Positions 46,117 to 50,468 of a DNA stretch of 50,468 nt are shown here, piece by piece. The position numbers were made by a program, and so were the translations under genes. Under the pieces are notes generated by a model that was not told the origin of the DNA, did no database searches, and was given only the letters and a program-made list of their open reading frames with translations. The stretch's first letter is position 1; each line of letters starts with the position of its first letter. Origin of the DNA: Acidithiobacillus marinus (GTDB taxonomy: Bacteria > Pseudomonadota > Gammaproteobacteria > Acidithiobacillales > Acidithiobacillaceae); assembly GCF_002847505.1 (NCBI RefSeq), contig NZ_MXAV01000024.1, positions 1 through 50,468 on the forward strand, in the 5' to 3' direction.

Positions 46117-46931
46117 CTGTGTTGCTCGCAGTAGTCCGTATCGGAGCAGATATACTGTCTGGTCCCTTTATCGTCGAGGATGATTTCATCCTTGTAGGAA
46201 TGTTGGGAACCACAAATGGCACAGGGGGCCTGGGCTTGTAGGGGCGCGAAGGGGTAATCGTCAAAGGCCAGCGGCACGACCCGGGAGTAGGGAGGCACGG
46301 CGTAAAGCTGTTTTTCCCGCCCCGCGCCAAAAATCTGCAAGGCGGGGCTCATGTGCATTTTCGGGACATCGAAGGCGGGGATGGGGGAGGGTGACATCAG
46401 GTAACGATCATGGACCATGACCGGAAAATCATAACCAATGGCAACCCGTCCATAGCGGGTAATATGGTCGTAGAGCTGCAAATACATCAGGCTGTAATCT
46501 CCCAGGGCGTGCAAGATCCGGGTTTCCGTACGGCGCGGTTCCAGTTTGAAGAGTGGCTCGGGCATCGGGACCTGATACACCATGATTTGCCCCTCTTGCA
46601 GAGGCGTTTCGGGTATCCGGTGGCGGGTCTGGATGATGCTGGCTTTTACGGTTTTAGTGGTAGTGGCGACCCCGGTTACGCGTGCAAAAAACTGGCGGAT
46701 GGAAACCGCGTTCGTCGTATCGTCGGCGCCCTGATCAATCACCTTGAGTACGTCATTTTTGCCGATAATGGCCGCAGTGAGCTGAATACCCCCCGTACCC
46801 CAGCCATAGGGCAGGGGCATTTCCCGGCTGGCAAAGGGAAGCTGATGACCTGGAATGGCGACGGCCTTGAGCAGACTCCGGCGAATGGCGCGTTTGCTCT
46901 GTTCATCGAGGTAGGCAAAATTATAGTCCAT
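46110..46931 (-). CDS. phnJ: Carbon-phosphorus lyase radical SAM subunit
   Basis: 273-residue radical SAM enzyme that cleaves the C-P bond of ribose methylphosphonate phosphate, releasing methane from methylphosphonate. The C-terminal cysteines are Cys-237, Cys-240, Cys-262 (CxxC-x21-C cluster ligands) and Cys-268, matching the four functional cysteines of E. coli PhnJ; one more Cys ends the chain. YGWGTGGIQLTAAIIG and TDDTTN-like GADDTTNAVSIR are also present. The gene is intact. Overlaps phnI by 11 bases. Confidence 0.96.
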   Translation of the reverse strand: MDYNFAYLDEQSKRAIRRSLLKAVAIPGHQLPFASREMPLPYGWGTGGIQLTAAIIGKNDVLKVIDQGADDTTNAVSIRQFFARVTGVATTTKTVKASIIQTRHRIPETPLQEGQIMVYQVPMPEPLFKLEPRRTETRILHALGDYSLMYLQLYDHITRYGRVAIGYDFPVMVHDRYLMSPSPIPAFDVPKMHMSPALQIFGAGREKQLYAVPPYSRVVPLAFDDYPFAPLQAQAPCAICGSQHSYKDEIILDDKGTRQYICSDTDYCEQHRC

Positions 46932-48042
46932 CGGGATGCTCCGTCCGGCCCTTTTTCGGATGCGCGCGCAGCGCCCGCAAGGTAGCTATTTCGCTCTGAA
47001 AATCCACATGATGGGGAAGTTTGAGGTGCTCCACAAAACCGGTGGCTTCGACATTGTCACAATGGCTGAGCACAAATTCTTCATCCTGGGCCGGTGCCTG
47101 GACTTTTTCTCCCAATTCCGGGGCGCGCAAGGCGCGATCCAACAATGCCATGGCAATGGCCTTACGTTCATTGTGTCCGAAGACCAGTCCGTAGCCCCGG
47201 GTAAAGGTGGCTTGTTCCGGTGTATCGCCGTGGAACTGATTGATCATCTGGCATTCGGTCATGCTTATTTGGCCAATGCAGATCGTGAAACCGAGTTCCG
47301 GAGGGGTAATTTCCACATTCACGCTACCCTGACGAAGTTCAGCAATAAAGGGATGATTCTGCCCGTAACCGCGTTGGGTGGAATAGGCCATGCCCAGCAG
47401 GAATCCTTCGTCGGCCCGCGCCAGGGTTTGCAGGCGCTGCGCGCGGCTGGCCGGAAAGCCGGGAGGAATCTGGGTGATGTCGCGATTTTCTTCGGTCAGT
47501 GCGGCTGTGCTGGTTTCGATTAACCCTTCCTGTTCGAGGAGTTGCATGACCCCGGAATGCCTGGTTTCTGATGCGTCATCTTCGGGTTTGGTGGTTGGTT
47601 CTGCAGCGTTTTGCGGCGCGGGCAGATGCAGGAAATAGCCGAGCAGGCGATGGGAGTAATCATAGGTGGCCCCTAACTGCTGACCGCCGGGAACGTCTTT
47701 GAAGGCGGCAGAAACATGGCGTTGGGGCTGACTGTCGGAGAGTTTGAGCGGCTCGGCATCCAGAAAACGGCTGAGGGTGGCCCGGTATGCGCGGACGATG
47801 AACACCGCTTCGATACTATCCCCCTGAGCCTGCAAAAACGCCTGGGCGGCAATGTCGCGATCATAGAGAGAGGCTTCCGCCATGATGCGATCAATGCCGA
47901 GACGCAAATGCTGGTCCAGTTGCTGTTGGATCTGATCTACGGGCGTATCGGAGGCGTTATCTTTGGGATAAAGCGTCTCTGCGATAAGTTGATGGGCAGC
48001 GCCAATGGCTCCGGCACCGCCTTTTACGGCCACATAAGACAT
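46921..48042 (-). CDS. phnI: C-P lyase core subunit PhnI
   Basis: 373-residue nucleosidase-type subunit that, with PhnG, PhnH and PhnL, exchanges the adenine of ATP for the phosphonate. Typical features: MSYVAVKGGAGAIGAAHQLI at the start, DITQIPPGFPASRAQRLQTLARAD, GMAYSTQRGYGQNHPF, and EFVLSHCDNVEATGFVEHLKLPHH near the C-terminus. Starts 3 bases after phnH. Confidence 0.95.
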   Translation of the reverse strand: MSYVAVKGGAGAIGAAHQLIAETLYPKDNASDTPVDQIQQQLDQHLRLGIDRIMAEASLYDRDIAAQAFLQAQGDSIEAVFIVRAYRATLSRFLDAEPLKLSDSQPQRHVSAAFKDVPGGQQLGATYDYSHRLLGYFLHLPAPQNAAEPTTKPEDDASETRHSGVMQLLEQEGLIETSTAALTEENRDITQIPPGFPASRAQRLQTLARADEGFLLGMAYSTQRGYGQNHPFIAELRQGSVNVEITPPELGFTICIGQISMTECQMINQFHGDTPEQATFTRGYGLVFGHNERKAIAMALLDRALRAPELGEKVQAPAQDEEFVLSHCDNVEATGFVEHLKLPHHVDFQSEIATLRALRAHPKKGRTEHPDGL

Positions 48043-48045
48043 GGG

Positions 48046-48603
48046 TTATGCCTCCTCGAAGCGGCAAATGGTGACGGATCGGGGCAGACAGAGGCATTGA
48101 TCCTGACTGCACAATATCAGGTCCACGCCTCGGGGATACTGGGACTGCTGTTTTTGCCAGAAGGCCAGAAATCCTGTGCCGAGGCGGGGGGCAATATTGC
48201 GGGTGCCGGAAATGCCCGGGCCCGTGAGTTGCAGAGGGATACCCGCGTTCAGGTTATCCAATTCCAGAATGAGGGTTGCGCCTTGCTCAGGCTCTTCCTC
48301 GCTGCCGATAGGCGCTTGGGATGATTCCCAGTTCCAGTGTTTGCCCATGCCCAGCACAAATTGCGCCTCATCCAAGGAAACCATGGGGGCGCGGCAGTGA
48401 TCGTTCAGCCAGGGCGCTACTGTCGGGGCCATGCCTGTGAGAGCAACGGCACTGCTGGCATCCAATAAGGTCAGGCACACGCCGGCACAAGCAGGGGATA
48501 GCGGCGCAGGTTCTGGACGGGCTGGTATGCTCATGATTTCGCCCGGTGCCGACATGGCGCTGAGCAGGGTTCGAAAAATCTGCTGTTGTTGTTCCGGGTT
48601 CAT
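48046..48603 (-). CDS. phnH: C-P lyase core subunit PhnH
   Basis: 185-residue subunit of the PhnGHIJ core. Features include QQIFRTLLSAMSAPGEI at the N-terminus, TLLDASSAVAL, and the C-terminal FLAFWQKQQSQYPRGVDLILC, typical of PhnH. ATG 48603 overlaps the phnG stop (ATGA). Confidence 0.93.
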   Translation of the reverse strand: MNPEQQQQIFRTLLSAMSAPGEIMSIPARPEPAPLSPACAGVCLTLLDASSAVALTGMAPTVAPWLNDHCRAPMVSLDEAQFVLGMGKHWNWESSQAPIGSEEEPEQGATLILELDNLNAGIPLQLTGPGISGTRNIAPRLGTGFLAFWQKQQSQYPRGVDLILCSQDQCLCLPRSVTICRFEEA

Positions 48604-49070
48604 GTGCGCATGTTTTCCATACTGAAAAAGCGGACCTGGGTTTTTTGCATGGTGCTAACAGTGTCTTGTTCCCGTTGCCGACGCTCCTGCCGCAGTTGTC
48701 TGATGCTGGTGTCCCAGTGGACCGCCAGTTGCTCCGGGTTCTGCAACAAGGCATCCCAGCGGGCTGCCCAGAGAGCGATTTCGGGCTGTTGGCCCAATAT
48801 CCAGGAAAATCCCTCATGACCGTGACTATCCTGCACCCGGCAACGGGTGATCGTACAATCGCCCACCGGAAAAGTACCGCCATTGCCGGCAATAGGGCCA
48901 TGAATCAGGATAGTACCAATTGCCGGACCTTCCAGAACCTGATAATCGGGCCAGGAGGATACAGTGGCCGCCAGGGCTTGCAGCGTCTTCAAGCTGGACT
49001 GTGCCAACTCCTGCATCCAGAGGGCGCGTTGCGGGTGGGTGGCTTGTTCCTGCTTAGCTTTGTTATCCAT
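48600..49070 (-). CDS. phnG: C-P lyase core subunit PhnG
   Basis: 156-residue subunit opening the operon. Family features: RALWMQELAQSSLKTLQAL, EGPAIGTILIHGPIAGNGGTFPVGDCTITRCRVQ and GFSWILGQQPEIALWAARWDALLQ. The start ATG 49070 has GGAA 6 bases upstream and lies 13 bases after the candidate operator. All later phn genes overlap or nearly touch, so expression of the whole set should follow the promoter ahead of this gene. Confidence 0.94.
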   Translation of the reverse strand: MDNKAKQEQATHPQRALWMQELAQSSLKTLQALAATVSSWPDYQVLEGPAIGTILIHGPIAGNGGTFPVGDCTITRCRVQDSHGHEGFSWILGQQPEIALWAARWDALLQNPEQLAVHWDTSIRQLRQERRQREQDTVSTMQKTQVRFFSMENMRT

Positions 49071-49082
49071 GCTATTCCATAA

Positions 49083-49096
49083 GTCATCTAGACAAC
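49083..49096. promoter_or_regulatory. Candidate PhnF operator ahead of phnG
   Basis: GTCATCTAGACAAC is an imperfect palindrome (GT..TCTAGA..AC). Read either way it contains 7 of 8 bases of the HutC-subfamily consensus GTMTAKAC. It overlaps the predicted start site (about 49093) of the phn promoter, a repressing position, and phnF is in the operon. Confidence 0.6.
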
Positions 49097-49099
49097 TAA

Positions 49100-49128
49100 A
49101 TCTTATCAGGGTGGAGAAGCTTCATCAA
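49100..49128 (-). promoter_or_regulatory. phn operon promoter
   Basis: On the minus strand TTGATG (49123-49128, 4/6) and TAAGAT (49100-49105, 4/6) are 17 bases apart, with the predicted start at about 49093 inside the operator. No convincing tandem Pho box was seen upstream, 49129-49259. Confidence 0.5.
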
Positions 49129-49259
49129 ACTGCGCTGAACTTTTCAGTCATGGCTTCTACTGGTGCATCAGTGTCAGTTGCCGCGCAGTGATATAGGCAA
49201 AGCTCCCGGCAAGCCCTTCAGATGGCTCCGGCCCGGAATGCTGAGTGCTAGCTGCCCAC

Positions 49260-50468
49260 TCAAGCAGCAGGTTGCAGAACTTCTTCCTCTGGGCTCGTAC
49301 TGATTTCTTCCAGACTGCGGTTGCCCGGTTCCATGTTTTTACCCAGCAACAAGGTCACAATCAGTCCCAAAAGTGCAGTAGATGCAAGGATCAACATCAA
49401 CCAGCCATCGCCAACCGCTGCATGTACGGATGGCAGCAGGAAAACCGAAGTCGCGGCGGCCACCCGCGAACAAGCCGTCGCGAGACCGTGGGCAGAAGCC
49501 CGTAAATCCGTCGGGAATAATTCCACCGGCAAAAACCAGGTCGTAGATCCAGGTCCGAAGTTATTGGCAAAGGTATAGCCGAACAAGGCAATGGCCAGTA
49601 ACCAGAGGGGTGGGGCGGTAAACAGGGCTACCAGGCCGAGGGTTCCGAGAAACAGAACGTCCAGGGCAAACCCGATGTTTTGGGGCAGAAGTCGCCCTAA
49701 TCTGCGGGTAGTCAAAGCCAGCAGGGCGATGCCGCCCAATGCCACCAGATCAAAAATGATATTCCATATCAGCGCCGCCGTATGGGAATGCACACCAAAA
49801 CTGCCGAGCAGGGTAGGCAGATAAATAATCAGGCCGTAGCCACTGATATCCATCATCATCCAGGGAAGCAAAATCAGCAGGGTCCTGCGCAGCCAGGAAG
49901 ACTGAAACAGAGTTGCCCAGGCCCGCAGCGGACGCTCGTCTTTTTGCTGGTCCGCCATGGCTGCATGCAACGTGGCCTCATCTACCTCTGGTGAAATCTG
50001 GCGCAGGACGCGAAGCGCATCCTCTGGTCGGTTGTGCGCAATATACCAGCGCGGTGTTTCCGGCAGATTGCGGCGTAACCACAGCACTGCCAGCGCCGGT
50101 AGAGCACCACTGACAAACATCCAGCGCCAGGCTTCGGGTCCGGTTTGCAGGAGCAGCAGCCCGACCACGGCAGAAACCGCCGCACCAATCATCCACAGCG
50201 TAAAAGCCCAGGAAAGCCCACTGCCCCGTTGCATTTTGGGCATGAATTCGGCGATATAACTGGAACTCAACGGATAATCCATGCCGACGCCAATGCCAAG
50301 CACAAAACGCAAAACAATCAAAGAAGTCACATCCCAGGCAAAACCGGAAACAATCGCAGCTATAAAAAATGTAGCGACATCAATCAGATAAAGCACCTTG
50401 CGACCGAAGCGATCCGCTATGCGTCCACCAATCAGGCCACCCAGCGCCGCTCCGGCAAGGGTCGCAGC
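49260..50468 (-). CDS. MFS transporter, partial (N-terminus beyond window)
   Basis: The frame is open to the right edge, so the start is outside. The visible 403 residues cover helix 2 onward: GGLIGGRIADRFGRKVL loop, GIGVGMDYPLSSSYIAEFMPKMQRGSG, PETPRWYIAHN, and PVELFPTDLRASAHGLATACSR. It is similar to the transporter at 30188-31669 and to sugar/phosphate proton symporters. It lies upstream of and in line with the phn operon, 189 bases away, where phnCDE would often be. It could import phosphonates or phosphate esters, but that is inference. Confidence 0.85.
   Translation of the reverse strand, partial: AATLAGAALGGLIGGRIADRFGRKVLYLIDVATFFIAAIVSGFAWDVTSLIVLRFVLGIGVGMDYPLSSSYIAEFMPKMQRGSGLSWAFTLWMIGAAVSAVVGLLLLQTGPEAWRWMFVSGALPALAVLWLRRNLPETPRWYIAHNRPEDALRVLRQISPEVDEATLHAAMADQQKDERPLRAWATLFQSSWLRRTLLILLPWMMMDISGYGLIIYLPTLLGSFGVHSHTAALIWNIIFDLVALGGIALLALTTRRLGRLLPQNIGFALDVLFLGTLGLVALFTAPPLWLLAIALFGYTFANNFGPGSTTWFLPVELFPTDLRASAHGLATACSRVAAATSVFLLPSVHAAVGDGWLMLILASTALLGLIVTLLLGKNMEPGNRSLEEISTSPEEEVLQPAA

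Noticed and set aside
49242-49262. TGAGTG/CACTCA inverted repeat at the end of the right-edge transporter
   Set aside because: Only 6 paired bases with a 9-base loop, includes the stop codon and has no U-run; too weak for a terminator.

Overview
The window reads as a chromosomal segment from a mid-to-high-GC gammaproteobacterium-like organism. The gene set (cytochrome bd, PEP synthase with cofactor-independent phosphoglycerate mutase, an atypical Fe/Mn superoxide dismutase, ThiC under a TPP riboswitch, osmoregulated periplasmic glucan genes, a C-P lyase operon) and the protein style suggest Acidithiobacillus or a close relative. That assignment is inference from overall resemblance. No rRNA, tRNA or CRISPR array was seen.

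Layout. 1-3.6 kb: the 3' part of a transposase with a DruA-like (DUF4338) N-terminus fused to an ISAs1-type DDE domain, broken by a one-base frameshift, followed by a 5'-truncated PAS-GGDEF-EAL gene. 3.6-9.4 kb (minus): lytic transglycosylase slt, a coupled 123-residue orphan, and a SWIM-SNF2 helicase. 9.5-12.9 kb: a phosphohexomutase with a small membrane protein, convergent with the ABC-F protein YbiT. 13.0-15.1 kb: TPP riboswitch and thiC. 15.1-19.0 kb (minus): a cytochrome bd operon read from a near-perfect sigma-54 promoter. Its order is a persulfide-dioxygenase-like protein that has lost its metal ligands, then cydA, cydB, a two-helix CydX-like protein and a 29-residue single-helix protein. 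Divergent from it, at 19.3-21.7 kb, lie a PAS-type sigma-54 activator with a four-cysteine motif, an esterase and a CopD-like membrane protein.

21.7-30.1 kb: a lipoamide-dehydrogenase-like flavoprotein, then opgG-opgH, with the N-terminal cytoplasmic region of OpgH encoded as a separate ORF, a Sel1-repeat protein, an NDUFA9-like reductase, a DUF423 protein and an orphan. 30.2-35.6 kb (minus): ppsA-gpmI-MFS transporter, coupled by TTGA overlaps. 35.8-37.1 kb: a cytochrome b561-like protein and a periplasmic SIMPL-domain protein. 37.1-38.8 kb (minus): purM-purN. Then sodB (minus), hda and a YihY-type membrane protein (plus).

41.5-49.1 kb (minus): a compact C-P lyase operon in the order phnG-H-I-J-K-L-M, a DUF1045 2H phosphoesterase, phnN and phnF. 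Most junctions overlap or nearly touch. It lacks phnCDE and phnP within the window. A candidate promoter with a PhnF/HutC-like palindrome over the start site precedes phnG. An MFS transporter in the same direction runs off the right edge.

The strongest candidate for something undescribed is the 15.1-20.6 kb module: a terminal oxidase under sigma-54 control, co-transcribed with a degenerate sulfur-dioxygenase-like protein and two small membrane proteins, facing a cysteine-motif PAS activator.
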